Positions 44,139 to 52,591 of a stretch of DNA of 64,000 bases are shown piece by piece. The DNA comes from Bradyrhizobium amphicarpaeae. Lineage in GTDB: Bacteria > Pseudomonadota > Alphaproteobacteria > Rhizobiales > Xanthobacteraceae. Location of the stretch: contig NZ_CP029426.2 in NCBI RefSeq assembly GCF_002266435.3, positions 5,052,001 through 5,116,000 on the forward strand. Reading direction: 5' to 3'. A program made the position numbers and the translations under genes. Below the pieces are notes generated by a model, which made no database searches, was not told the DNA's origin, and saw nothing but the letters and a program-made list of their open reading frames with translations. Within the stretch, counting starts at the first letter, position 1, and every line of letters starts with the position of its first letter.

Positions 44139-44329
44139 CGGCGTCCTTCCCGGTCTTTGAGGCTTGTCTCGGAAACTCGTCTTAGCGCTATCGTGGGTCG
44201 GCCCGAATTCAAGCTCCCGCGAGCCGCTCGCATATCACTATTCGCCGGGCTTGTCCCTCGCCCGGCGACGTCCGTCAATGCACAGGAAGCAGGGCTCGCT
44301 TGCCAAGGGCCGTGACGGGAGGCAAGACG

Positions 44330-47300
44330 GTGCTGGCGAACAGGCGAAAGCGGACCATGGCGGCGGAAGTGGCTGGAAAATCACCGGAATCGGCCCAAAA
44401 GGATGGCCTGGCTGCACGTCTGGCCCGGGAAATCACCGGCGATGTCCTGTTCGACCCCTTCAGCCGTGGCCGCTACGCCACCGATGCCTCGTTCTACCAG
44501 ATCGTGCCGGCAGGCGTGGTGGTCCCCAAGACCACGGACGAGGCCTTGCTGGCGCTGGCGATTGCCCGTGACGAGGGCCGCAAGGTCACCCCGCGCGGTG
44601 GCGGCACCTCGCAATGCGGCCAGACCGTCAATGACGGGATCGTGGTCGATTTGTCGAAGCACCTGAACCGCATCCTGTCGCTCGACGTCGAGGGCCGGAC
44701 CTGTGTGGTCGAGCCCGGCATCGTGCTCGACGATCTCAACCGCCAGCTCAAAAAGCACGGCCTGTGGTTTCCGGTCGACGTCTCGACGGCCTCGCGCGCC
44801 ACCATCGGCGGCATGGCCGGCAACAATTCCTGCGGCGGCCGTTCCTTGCGCTACGGCACGATGCGCGACAACACGCTGTCGATGGAAGCGGCGCTGGCCG
44901 ACGGCACGCTGAACCGTTACGGCGAGGTCTCGCGCGATCTCTCCGATCTCGACCCCACCGACAGCGCACGCGCCCTGTTTCGCGACATGCTCGATCTCGG
45001 CGCTCGCGAAGCCGACGAGATCGTTGCGCGCTTTCCCAAGGTGCAGCGCCGCGTCGGCGGCTACAATCTCGATGCGCTGACCCCGCGCAATGCGCGCAAC
45101 AACATGGCGCATCTGCTGGTCGGCTCGGAAGGCACGCTGGCCTTCACCACCAAGGTCGAACTGAAGCTGTGGCCCGTGATCCGCAACAAGGTGCTGGGCG
45201 TTTGCCATTTCGGCAGCTTCTACGAAGCGATGGACGCGGCCCAGCACCTCGTCAAGCTCAAGCCGATCGCGGTCGAACTGGTCGACCGCACCATGCTCGC
45301 GCTCGGCCGCGACATAGCGATGTTCAAGCCGATCATCAATGCGGCGATCAAGGGCGATCCGGACGCCGTGCTGGTGGTGGAGTTCGCCGAAGAGGACCAG
45401 GCCGACAATCTCGTACGCCTGAAGCAACTCGGCGAGCTGATGGGCGACCTCGGCTTTGGCTCGACCAACGACAAGCGCAAATGGGGCGGCGTGGTCGAAA
45501 TCACCGAGCCTGCGCTGCAGAGCGGTATCGCCGATTTCCGCGCCGCCGGCCTCAACGTCATGATGTCGATGAAGCAGGAGGGCAAGCCGGTCTCCTTCGT
45601 CGAGGACTGCGCCGTGCCACTGCCGCATCTCGCCGACTACACTGCGCGGCTGAACGAAGTCTTCGCCAGGCACGGCACCAGCGGCACGATGTACGCGCAC
45701 GCCTCCGAGGGCTGCCTGCACGTGCGACCGGTGCTGAATTTGAAGCTGGACAAGGACGTCAAGGCGATGCGCGCCATCGCCGAAGAGGCATTCGCGCTGG
45801 TGCGCGAATACAAGGGCTCGCATTCCGGCGAGCACGGCGACGGCCTGGTGCGCTCCGAATTCCACGAGACCATGTTCGGCGAACGCCTCGTCGCCGACTT
45901 TCGCGAGGTGAAGCAGCGCTTCGATCCCGACGGCACGCTCAATCCGGGCAAGATCGTCGATGCGCCCAGGATGGACGACCGCTCGCTGTTCCGGTTCAAG
46001 CCCGGCTATCGCGTCGGCGACCTCGACACCAAACTCGACTGGTCGGCCTGGCCCGGCGCCGGCGGCGGCTTCCAGGGCGCGGTCGAGATGTGCAACAACA
46101 ACGGCGCCTGTCGCAAGCTCGAAGGCGGCGTGATGTGCCCGTCCTATCGCGCCACGCGCAACGAGAAGGACGTCACGCGAGGACGTGCGAACAGCTTGCG
46201 GCTCGCGATCTCCGGCCAGCTCGGCCCCGGCGCGCTGTCGTCCGACGAGATGATGGAGACGCTCAAGCTCTGTGTCTCCTGCAAGGCCTGCCGTCATGAG
46301 TGCCCGACCGGCGTCGACATGGCCAAGATGAAGATCGAGGTGCTGGCCGCGCGCGCCGCCTCTCACGGCCTGACATTGCGCGACCGCCTGGTCGGTTACC
46401 TCCCGCGCTATGCCGGCCTCGCATCGCGGCTGGCGCCGCTCGCCAATTTGCGCAATCGCAGCCCGCTGTTGCGAAAGCTGTTCGAGCGCTTTGCCGGCAT
46501 CAGCGCACGCCGCGCTCTGCCCGCGTTCCGCAGCGACGTGTTTGCGCCGGCGGCTGAAGTGGTTGGACCTGTTGATGGCCGCGAGGTCGTGCTGTTCGCC
46601 GACACCTTCAATCGCATCTATGAGCGCGAGAACCTCGACGCCGCCTTGCGGGTGCTCGCGGGCGGCGGTTATCGCGTGCACCTGCCGAAGCCGGCGCGCG
46701 GCAGCCGGCCGCTTTGCTGCGGCCGCACCTTCCTTTCCGCCGGTCTCGTCGATGAAGCCAGGGTCGAGCTCGACCGTCTGGTGGCCGCGTTTGCGCCCTT
46801 TGCCGCGCGTGGCGTGCCGATCGTCGGGTTGGAGCCGAGCTGCCTGTTGACGCTGCGCGACGAGCTCGCTTCGCTGCGCAAGGACGACGACGCCAAGGCG
46901 GTCGGCGCCCACGCGCTGACTTTCGAGGAATTCCTGGTGCGCGAGGCCGAGGCCGGACGGCTGCAGCTGCCGCTCGGCACCATCGCCGACAAGGCTGTCG
47001 TCCACGGCCATTGCCATCAAAAATCCTTCGGCGCCTTCAAGCCGGTCGAGCAGGTGCTGCGTCTTGTCCCAGGACTTGCCGTCGAGACCATCGAGTCGAG
47101 CTGCTGCGGCATGGCGGGCGCGTTCGGCTACGGCGCGGATACCTATGATGCCTCGATCGAGATGGCGGAGCTGTCGCTGCTGCCCGCGGTGCGGCGCGCG
47201 GACCGGACGACGCTGATCGTTGCCGACGGCACCTCCTGCCGACACCAGATCCATGACGGCACGAAGCGCGAGGCGCTTCACGTCGCGCGCGTGCTGGCGA

Positions 47301-47365
47301 TGAGCCTCGATCGCACTGAAAACCTGTCTACCTCAACCGCTGCAAAGGAAACCAGCCATGGCTGA
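44330..47365 (+). CDS. YdiJ-like FAD-linked 2-hydroxyacid dehydrogenase with Fe-S and CCG domains
   Basis: 1011 residues from the GTG at 44330, where GGGAGG lies seven bases upstream; the ATG at 44357 is the alternative. Domains in order: FAD-binding PCMH/GlcD type (VTPRGGGTSQCGQTVNDGIVVDL, TIGGMAGNNSCGGRSLRYG), the GlcD C-terminal cap (HSGEHGDGLVRSEFH), a double 4Fe-4S region (CNNNGACRK...CPSYRATRNE and CVSCKACRHECPTGVD) and cysteine-rich CCG motifs (CCGRTF, SSCCGMAGAFGY). Length and order match E. coli YdiJ, a D-2-hydroxyglutarate dehydrogenase; D-lactate or glycolate are possible substrates. Its end overlaps the GlcG-like gene. Confidence 0.9.
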   Translation: MLANRRKRTMAAEVAGKSPESAQKDGLAARLAREITGDVLFDPFSRGRYATDASFYQIVPAGVVVPKTTDEALLALAIARDEGRKVTPRGGGTSQCGQTVNDGIVVDLSKHLNRILSLDVEGRTCVVEPGIVLDDLNRQLKKHGLWFPVDVSTASRATIGGMAGNNSCGGRSLRYGTMRDNTLSMEAALADGTLNRYGEVSRDLSDLDPTDSARALFRDMLDLGAREADEIVARFPKVQRRVGGYNLDALTPRNARNNMAHLLVGSEGTLAFTTKVELKLWPVIRNKVLGVCHFGSFYEAMDAAQHLVKLKPIAVELVDRTMLALGRDIAMFKPIINAAIKGDPDAVLVVEFAEEDQADNLVRLKQLGELMGDLGFGSTNDKRKWGGVVEITEPALQSGIADFRAAGLNVMMSMKQEGKPVSFVEDCAVPLPHLADYTARLNEVFARHGTSGTMYAHASEGCLHVRPVLNLKLDKDVKAMRAIAEEAFALVREYKGSHSGEHGDGLVRSEFHETMFGERLVADFREVKQRFDPDGTLNPGKIVDAPRMDDRSLFRFKPGYRVGDLDTKLDWSAWPGAGGGFQGAVEMCNNNGACRKLEGGVMCPSYRATRNEKDVTRGRANSLRLAISGQLGPGALSSDEMMETLKLCVSCKACRHECPTGVDMAKMKIEVLAARAASHGLTLRDRLVGYLPRYAGLASRLAPLANLRNRSPLLRKLFERFAGISARRALPAFRSDVFAPAAEVVGPVDGREVVLFADTFNRIYERENLDAALRVLAGGGYRVHLPKPARGSRPLCCGRTFLSAGLVDEARVELDRLVAAFAPFAARGVPIVGLEPSCLLTLRDELASLRKDDDAKAVGAHALTFEEFLVREAEAGRLQLPLGTIADKAVVHGHCHQKSFGAFKPVEQVLRLVPGLAVETIESSCCGMAGAFGYGADTYDASIEMAELSLLPAVRRADRTTLIVADGTSCRHQIHDGTKREALHVARVLAMSLDRTENLSTSTAAKETSHG

Positions 47366-47786
47366 CCTCACCCTCGACACCGCCCGCAAGATCCTCGACG
47401 CCGCCTTCGCGAAGGCCGGCGAACTCAAGCTCAAGCCGCTGGTCGTCACCATCCTCGACGCGCGCGGCGTGCTCAAGCTCGCCGCGGCGCAGGACGGCAC
47501 CAGCCTGATGCGCGGCGAGATCGCGCACGGCAAGGCCTATGGCGCGCTCGCGTTGGGCATGGGCTCGCGCGCCCTGTTCCAGCGCGCCCAGGAGCAGGCC
47601 TATTTCATCGACGCCGTGAACACCATCGCCAGGGGCGCGCTGGTGCCGGTCCCCGGCGGCGTGCTGATCATGGACGGCACGACCCTGCTCGGCGCCGTCG
47701 GCGTCTCCGGCGACACCTCCGACAATGACGAGGCCTGCGCGGTGGCCGGTATCCAGGCGGCGGGGCTGAAGGCAAACGCTGGGTGA
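47358..47786 (+). CDS. GlcG/HbpS-family (DUF336) protein
   Basis: 142 residues. The compact GlcG fold is recognised from LTLDTARKILDAAFAKAGELKLKPLVVTILDARGVLKLAAAQDG, RGEIAHGKAYGALALGMGSRAL, and the C-terminal GALVPVPGGVLIMDGTTLLGAVGVSGDTSDNDEACAVAGI. Family members are small ligand- or haem-binding proteins that often accompany glycolate oxidase genes. Its ATG overlaps the end of the YdiJ-like gene by 8 bp, which supports a shared role in hydroxyacid oxidation. The exact function is unknown. Confidence 0.9.
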   Translation: MADLTLDTARKILDAAFAKAGELKLKPLVVTILDARGVLKLAAAQDGTSLMRGEIAHGKAYGALALGMGSRALFQRAQEQAYFIDAVNTIARGALVPVPGGVLIMDGTTLLGAVGVSGDTSDNDEACAVAGIQAAGLKANAG

Positions 47787-47797
47787 GGTCCGGTCCC

Positions 47798-47874
47798 GTA
47801 GCCCGGATGAGCGTAGCGACATCCGGGAATGACGAGAGCGCGGTCCCGGGTATCGCTTCGCTCACCCGGGCTAC
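47798..47874. repeat. REP-like double hairpin
   Basis: Two hairpins, CCCGGAT...ATCCGGG (47802-47808 with 47821-47827) and CCCGGGT...ACCCGGG (47845-47851 with 47864-47870), are framed by outer arms GTAGCCCGG (47798-47806) and CCGGGCTAC (47866-47874). It lies between the GlcG-like stop and the converging enoyl-CoA hydratase stop and may also act as terminator. This kind of element is dispersed in Bradyrhizobium-like genomes (from memory). Confidence 0.78.
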
Positions 47875-47936
47875 AAAGAGAGCCGCGGCGCTTCAGCATA
47901 CTCCGTCATTGCGAAGCTGAGAAAGCGAGCCCCCCT

Positions 47937-48719
47937 CTACCTCCCCGTCCAGACCGGCTTCCTCTTTTCGCTGAAGGCCTTCAGGCCTTCCTTGGCGTCT
48001 TCGGTCATCGCGAGCAGCGCGATCTGGCTTTCGGTGTAGGCGATGCTCTCGTCGAACGACATCGAGGCGATGGCGCGCATGGCGTATTTGCCGCGGCGGA
48101 TCGCGGTCGGGGACTTGTCGACGATGCGGCCGATCAGCCAGTCGACCTTGGCATCGAGTTCGGCGGCAGCGACGACATGGTTGAGCAGGCCCGCGGCCTG
48201 CGCCGTCCTGGCGTCGAACGGCTCGCCGGTGAGCGCCCATTCGTTGACGAGGCGCGGCGGCGCGATGGACTGCAGAAGGCTCAGCACCTGCATCGGGAAC
48301 ACGCCGACCTTCACCTCCGGCAGGCCGAAGACGACATGATCGGCCGCGACCGCCATGTCGGTCATGCAGAGCAGGCCCATGCCGCCGGCCATGCAGACGC
48401 CGCCGACGCGCGCAATCGCGGGTTTGGTGGCGTTCTGTGACAAACGTAACAGATCGGCATAGTCCACATTTGGTTTGGAATGATCCATCGCGAAAGCCGC
48501 GCCGGAATTCTGCAGATCGGCGCCCGCGCAGAACGCCTTGTCGCCCGCGCCCGTCAGCACGATGACGCGGACGTCCTTGTCGTCATGCGCGTCGCGATAG
48601 CCTTTGGTGATGCCGGCGATGACCTCGCCGTTCAGCGCGTTGCGTTTCTCCGGCCGGTTGATGGTGATCCAGAACGCCTGCCCGCGCTTCTCGGTGACGA
48701 CTGCTGTGGTGTCGGTCAT
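47937..48719 (-). CDS. Enoyl-CoA hydratase/isomerase family protein
   Basis: 260 residues. Crotonase signatures: ITINRPEKRNALNGEVIAGI, VIVLTGAGDKAFCAGADLQ (first oxyanion segment, about residue 65) and GVCMAGGMGLLCMTDMAVAADHVVFGLPEVKVGVFPM (about 110-140), with the catalytic-Glu-bearing EVKVG segment intact. The tail SEKRKPVWTGR is family-typical. It differs clearly from the other crotonase at 42030-42827, so the two are not a recent duplication. Cytoplasmic acyl-CoA metabolism; substrate unknown. Confidence 0.9.
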   Translation of the reverse strand: MTDTTAVVTEKRGQAFWITINRPEKRNALNGEVIAGITKGYRDAHDDKDVRVIVLTGAGDKAFCAGADLQNSGAAFAMDHSKPNVDYADLLRLSQNATKPAIARVGGVCMAGGMGLLCMTDMAVAADHVVFGLPEVKVGVFPMQVLSLLQSIAPPRLVNEWALTGEPFDARTAQAAGLLNHVVAAAELDAKVDWLIGRIVDKSPTAIRRGKYAMRAIASMSFDESIAYTESQIALLAMTEDAKEGLKAFSEKRKPVWTGR

Positions 48720-48887
48720 GGTACGCTCGCTTCCTTGCCATCCGTTTTGCAGCCATTTGCGGCAGGACGGGCGGAGCGTGCAAGGCCAATCTACAACCTC
48801 TTGTCACCATAGCGTGTGGGCGCAAATTCGCTTGGCGATTGAATTACGGGTGACGGCCGCTATCCTGACTGGAGATTTTGATCACCG

Positions 48888-50258
48888 ATGAGCCATTTCA
48901 TGCGCGCCGCGAAGATGTTGCTGCTGGCAGGCCTGCTCGTCCTGGGCGCGAGCCGCGCCGCCGATGCCGCCAAACTGGCGCTGGTGATCGGCAACGCCAG
49001 ATATCCCGACAACGAATTCGTGCTGAACGACGTCGCCAACGACACCCAGGACGTCACCGAAGAACTGAAGCGCGACGGCTTCACCGTCGACCGCCAGAAC
49101 AATCTCACGGCCGACGCCATGCGGCAGGCGCTGGATCGCTTCTATGCCCGCATCGAGCGCGGCGCGGTGGCGCTGATCTTCTTCGACGGTTTTGCCATCC
49201 AGTCGAACCGGCAGACCTATTTGCTTCCCGTCGACGCGCAGATCTGGACCGAGCCGGATGTGGCGCGCGACGGCTTCAGCCTCGACAGCATCCTCGCCGA
49301 GATGAACACGCGCGGCGCCGCGATCAAGATCGCGCTGATCGACGCCTCGCGCCGCAACCCGTTCGAACGGCGCTTCCGCCGCTATTCGGCAGGCCTCGCG
49401 CCGGCGATCGCGCCGAGCAATTCGCTCGTGCTCTACTCAGCCGCGCTCGGCGCTGTCGCGGCCGGCGGCAAGACCGATCATGGCCTGTTCGTCGCGGAGC
49501 TGCTGCGCGAGATGCGCGCGCCGAACATCAGCGCCGAGCAGGCCCTGACCAACACCAAGAACGGCGTCGTCGCCGCGACCAAGCGCGAGCAGGTGCCGTG
49601 GCTGTCGTCCTCGCTGACCACGGAATTCTCGTTCGCGGGGCCGTTGCCCCAGCCCTCCGACCACAAGGGCGACGCGACGCCGGCGAAACCCGAGCAGCAA
49701 ATCCCGGTCTGCGAGACGTCGCGAGCAGAGCTACCCCCGAGCGCCGACGATCTTGCCAGGGATCCCGTCATCGCCGATCTCAGCCGCAAGATCGCGGCGA
49801 ACACCAATGACATCGTCTCGCGCTACAAGCGCGGCCAGGTCTATGCGATCAAGCGCGCGCATGCGCTCGCCATGCAGGATTTCGACGTGGTGATCCGCAG
49901 GGATCCCAGGGATGCGCAGGCGCTGAACAACCGCTGCTGGACGCGCGCCGCGACCGGCGACCTGCAAGGCGCGCTGACCGACTGCAACCTTGCACTGCAG
50001 ATCGATCCCGGCTTGAGCGATGCGCTCGACAGCCGTGGTCTCGTCAACCTCAAGCTCGGGCGCAATGCGGAAGCGATCAAAGACTACACCGACGCGATCC
50101 AGCGCAACCCGCGCTCCTCATCGTCGCTGTTCGGCCGTGGCATCGCCACCCGCAAGAGCGGCGGCGACGGCGCCACCGACATTGCGTCGGCAAAGTCGAT
50201 GAACCCGGATATCGCGAAGGAGTTCGCAGGCTACGGCGTCTCGGAGTGCATGCCCTAA
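48888..50258 (+). CDS. Caspase-fold (C14) pseudo-protease with TPR repeats, exported
   Basis: 456 residues. A signal peptide (MLLLAGLLVLGASRAADA) precedes a caspase-like domain, AKLALVIGNARYPDNEFVLNDVANDTQDVTEELKRDGF to about residue 250. Where active caspases have the GHG histidine, this protein reads IFFDGFAIQ (Phe102); where they have D-A-C-R it reads IDASRRNPF (Ser154). Both catalytic residues are therefore lost. Residues about 305-440 form three TPR units (GQVYAIKRAHALAMQDFDVVIRRDP, NNRCWTRAATGDLQGALTDCNLALQIDP, DSRGLVNLKLGRNAEAIKDYTDAIQRNP). It probably acts as a binding scaffold in the periplasm. Its stop overlaps the converging oxidoreductase stop. Confidence 0.85.
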   Translation: MSHFMRAAKMLLLAGLLVLGASRAADAAKLALVIGNARYPDNEFVLNDVANDTQDVTEELKRDGFTVDRQNNLTADAMRQALDRFYARIERGAVALIFFDGFAIQSNRQTYLLPVDAQIWTEPDVARDGFSLDSILAEMNTRGAAIKIALIDASRRNPFERRFRRYSAGLAPAIAPSNSLVLYSAALGAVAAGGKTDHGLFVAELLREMRAPNISAEQALTNTKNGVVAATKREQVPWLSSSLTTEFSFAGPLPQPSDHKGDATPAKPEQQIPVCETSRAELPPSADDLARDPVIADLSRKIAANTNDIVSRYKRGQVYAIKRAHALAMQDFDVVIRRDPRDAQALNNRCWTRAATGDLQGALTDCNLALQIDPGLSDALDSRGLVNLKLGRNAEAIKDYTDAIQRNPRSSSSLFGRGIATRKSGGDGATDIASAKSMNPDIAKEFAGYGVSECMP

Positions 50259-52357
50259 GCGGTGGCGGCTTTCCTGATCCAGACCTTGTTGTCGTGGAAA
50301 GCGGCGCCGCCGATCGGCGCGACGGCTTCGGCGCCGGTCAGCATGTTGATGCCGCGACCGCCGACGTGATTCCTGTTGGGATGAACGGACTCCGCAATCA
50401 GCACGCCGCGCCGCACGCCGTCGAACAGCGTCGCCACCAGCGTGGTCTCGCCCCGGGTATTGCCGAGCGTCACCGCATCGCCGTCGGCGATGTCGAGCGC
50501 AGCCGCATCCAGCGGATGGATCATCACGCTCGCCTTGCCCTCGCGCGCCTGCGAGGACGGCGTCTCGTTGAAGGTGGTGTTGAGGAAGCTGCGCGAAGGG
50601 CTGGTCGCAAGCCGAAACGGATGGACCTGGTCGGCCTGCTCGATCACCGCCCAATGGTCCGGCAAACCAGGCATGCTGTCGACATCGCCCATCGTCACAC
50701 CGAACGGCGGATGCGCCCAGTCGGCCTTGAAATGGAATTTCCTGTCGGCATGGGCAAAGCCGTCGAGATAATGCGAGGTGCGGAAGTCCGGTTGCAGGTC
50801 GCGCCAGAGGTCGGCCTCCAAGCCGGCGATGTCGCCGTGATTGCTCAGCTTCAGCGTCGCGTCGATCAATTCACGCGGCATCATCTCGAAACCCGGATGC
50901 CTCGCGCCCAGGCGCGGCGCCAGCGCCTGCAGCACCTGATGGTTGGAGCGGCATTCGCCGGGCGGGTCGATCAGCTTCGGCCCGACAGAGATGTGCTGGT
51001 GGCCGCCGCCGTAATAGAGATCGTCATGCTCCATGAACATGGTAGCCGGCAGCACGATGTCCGCCATTTGCGCCGTCTCGGTCATGAACTGCTCGTGCAC
51101 CGCGACGAACAGATCCTCGCGCGCAAAGCCCTGGCGGACCAGCGCCTGCTCCGGCGCCACCGTCATGGGATTGGTGTTCTGGATCAGCATCGCCTTGACC
51201 GGGCCTTTGCCATGCAGGGCATCGGCATCGCCGGTGAGGACGCGACCGATCTTGGACTGGTCGAGCGCACGAATGCTCGGGTCGATGGCGTCGTGGCCCT
51301 CGATGATGGATTCGTTGAAGTGCCACAGCGCGTAATTGTTGAAGAAGGCGCCGCCGCCTTCATACTGCCAGGCGCCGGTCACCGCGGGAATGCAATTGGC
51401 CGCGTGCATCTGCGTGGCACCGTTGCGACTCCGCGTAAAGCCGTAACCGAAGCGGAAGAAGGTGCGCTTGGTCTCGCCGACCGCCTTGGCAAAGGCCTCG
51501 ATCTCGGAAACCGGTACGCCGCAAATCGCGGACGCCCATTCCGGCGTGCGCGTCTTCAGATGCGCCTCGAGTTCGGCCGGGCAGTCGGTGTATTTGTCCA
51601 TGTAGGCGCGGTCGGCGTGGCCGTCGCGGAACAGGACGTGCATGACGCCGCATGCGAAGGCGCCGTCGGTGCCGGGCCGCAGGATGATCTTGATGTCGGC
51701 CTGCTTCATGGTGTCGTTGTCGTAGATGTCGACCGCCGCGATCTTCGCGCCGCGCTCCTTGCGCGCGCGGGCGGCGTGCGTCATCACGTTGACCTGGGTG
51801 TTGACGGGATTGGTGCCCCAGATCACGACGAGGTCGGACAGCGCCATCTCGCGCGGATCGACGCCGGCGATCTTGCCGGTGCCGATCGCGAAGCCGATGC
51901 GCGCGACATTGGCGCAGATGGTCTGATAGAAGCGCGAATACTTCTTCACATGCGTGAGGCGATTGAGGCCGTCGCGCATCACGAGGCCCATCGTGCCGGC
52001 ATAGTAATAGGGCCAGATCGATTCCGCGCCGAACTCGCGCTCGGCCTGATTGAAGCGATGCCCGATCTCGTCCAGCGCTTCGTCCCAAGAGATGCGCGCG
52101 AATTGCCCGGAGCCCTTCGCACCCGTTCGGCGCAGCGGATACATCAACCTCTCGGGATGATGAATACGCTCGGCGTAGCGGGCGACCTTGGCGCAGACGA
52201 CGCCGGCCGTGTAGGTCTGCTTTTTCGAACCGCGGACACGGCCGATGCTGCGGCCTTCGATCACCTCGACATCGAGCGCACAGGCCGATGGGCAATCATG
52301 CGGGCAGGTCGAATGGCGGATTTCGATCTTGCTGTCGATCTTGGCGTGCTGGTTCAT
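50255..52357 (-). CDS. Molybdopterin-dependent oxidoreductase (DMSO-reductase family)
   Basis: 700 residues from the ATG at 52357. An N-terminal 4Fe-4S site is formed by C18, C22, C26 and C55 (CPHDCPSAC ... GVVCAK). Molybdopterin domains follow (FARISWDEALDEIG, SDLVVIWGTNPVNTQVNVMTHA) and a C-terminal dinucleotide-binding beta barrel (ASVMIHPLDAAALDIADGDAVTLGNTRG). There is no Tat signal, so it is cytoplasmic. Members include formate-dehydrogenase-like and anaerobic-type oxidoreductases; the substrate is unknown. It stands alone without electron-transfer subunits. It is 234 bp from the divergent solute-binding gene. Confidence 0.88.
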   Translation of the reverse strand: MNQHAKIDSKIEIRHSTCPHDCPSACALDVEVIEGRSIGRVRGSKKQTYTAGVVCAKVARYAERIHHPERLMYPLRRTGAKGSGQFARISWDEALDEIGHRFNQAEREFGAESIWPYYYAGTMGLVMRDGLNRLTHVKKYSRFYQTICANVARIGFAIGTGKIAGVDPREMALSDLVVIWGTNPVNTQVNVMTHAARARKERGAKIAAVDIYDNDTMKQADIKIILRPGTDGAFACGVMHVLFRDGHADRAYMDKYTDCPAELEAHLKTRTPEWASAICGVPVSEIEAFAKAVGETKRTFFRFGYGFTRSRNGATQMHAANCIPAVTGAWQYEGGGAFFNNYALWHFNESIIEGHDAIDPSIRALDQSKIGRVLTGDADALHGKGPVKAMLIQNTNPMTVAPEQALVRQGFAREDLFVAVHEQFMTETAQMADIVLPATMFMEHDDLYYGGGHQHISVGPKLIDPPGECRSNHQVLQALAPRLGARHPGFEMMPRELIDATLKLSNHGDIAGLEADLWRDLQPDFRTSHYLDGFAHADRKFHFKADWAHPPFGVTMGDVDSMPGLPDHWAVIEQADQVHPFRLATSPSRSFLNTTFNETPSSQAREGKASVMIHPLDAAALDIADGDAVTLGNTRGETTLVATLFDGVRRGVLIAESVHPNRNHVGGRGINMLTGAEAVAPIGGAAFHDNKVWIRKAATA

Positions 52358-52591
52358 GTCCCAGTTCGTAACACCAAAATACCGGCCAGCCGAGCGCATT
52401 TATCCGGCACGGCCCATGCGATCTGCTCAAACCGCACGCGCCGTGGGTTCCTGCTGCAAGCGCGAAAGAAGGACCCGCCACACCGAAAGCCACCCGGTAT
52501 TCCCAGCCCAATCCCCCTTGTGAGGCGTCGACAGTCCGCATTCCCTGCCGCTACAGTGCCGGCCAACAAGAACGATATCAGGGAGGTGGGC

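Noticed and set aside
44381..47281. Minus-strand open frame of 966 residues opposite the YdiJ-like gene
   Set aside because: It lacks any protein features and lies wholly under a gene with clear FAD and Fe-S motifs.
50246..52591. N-terminal 780 residues of a long plus-strand frame leading into the solute-binding gene
   Set aside because: This part is antisense to the molybdopterin oxidoreductase; the real gene starts at 52592 with an SD sequence and signal peptide.
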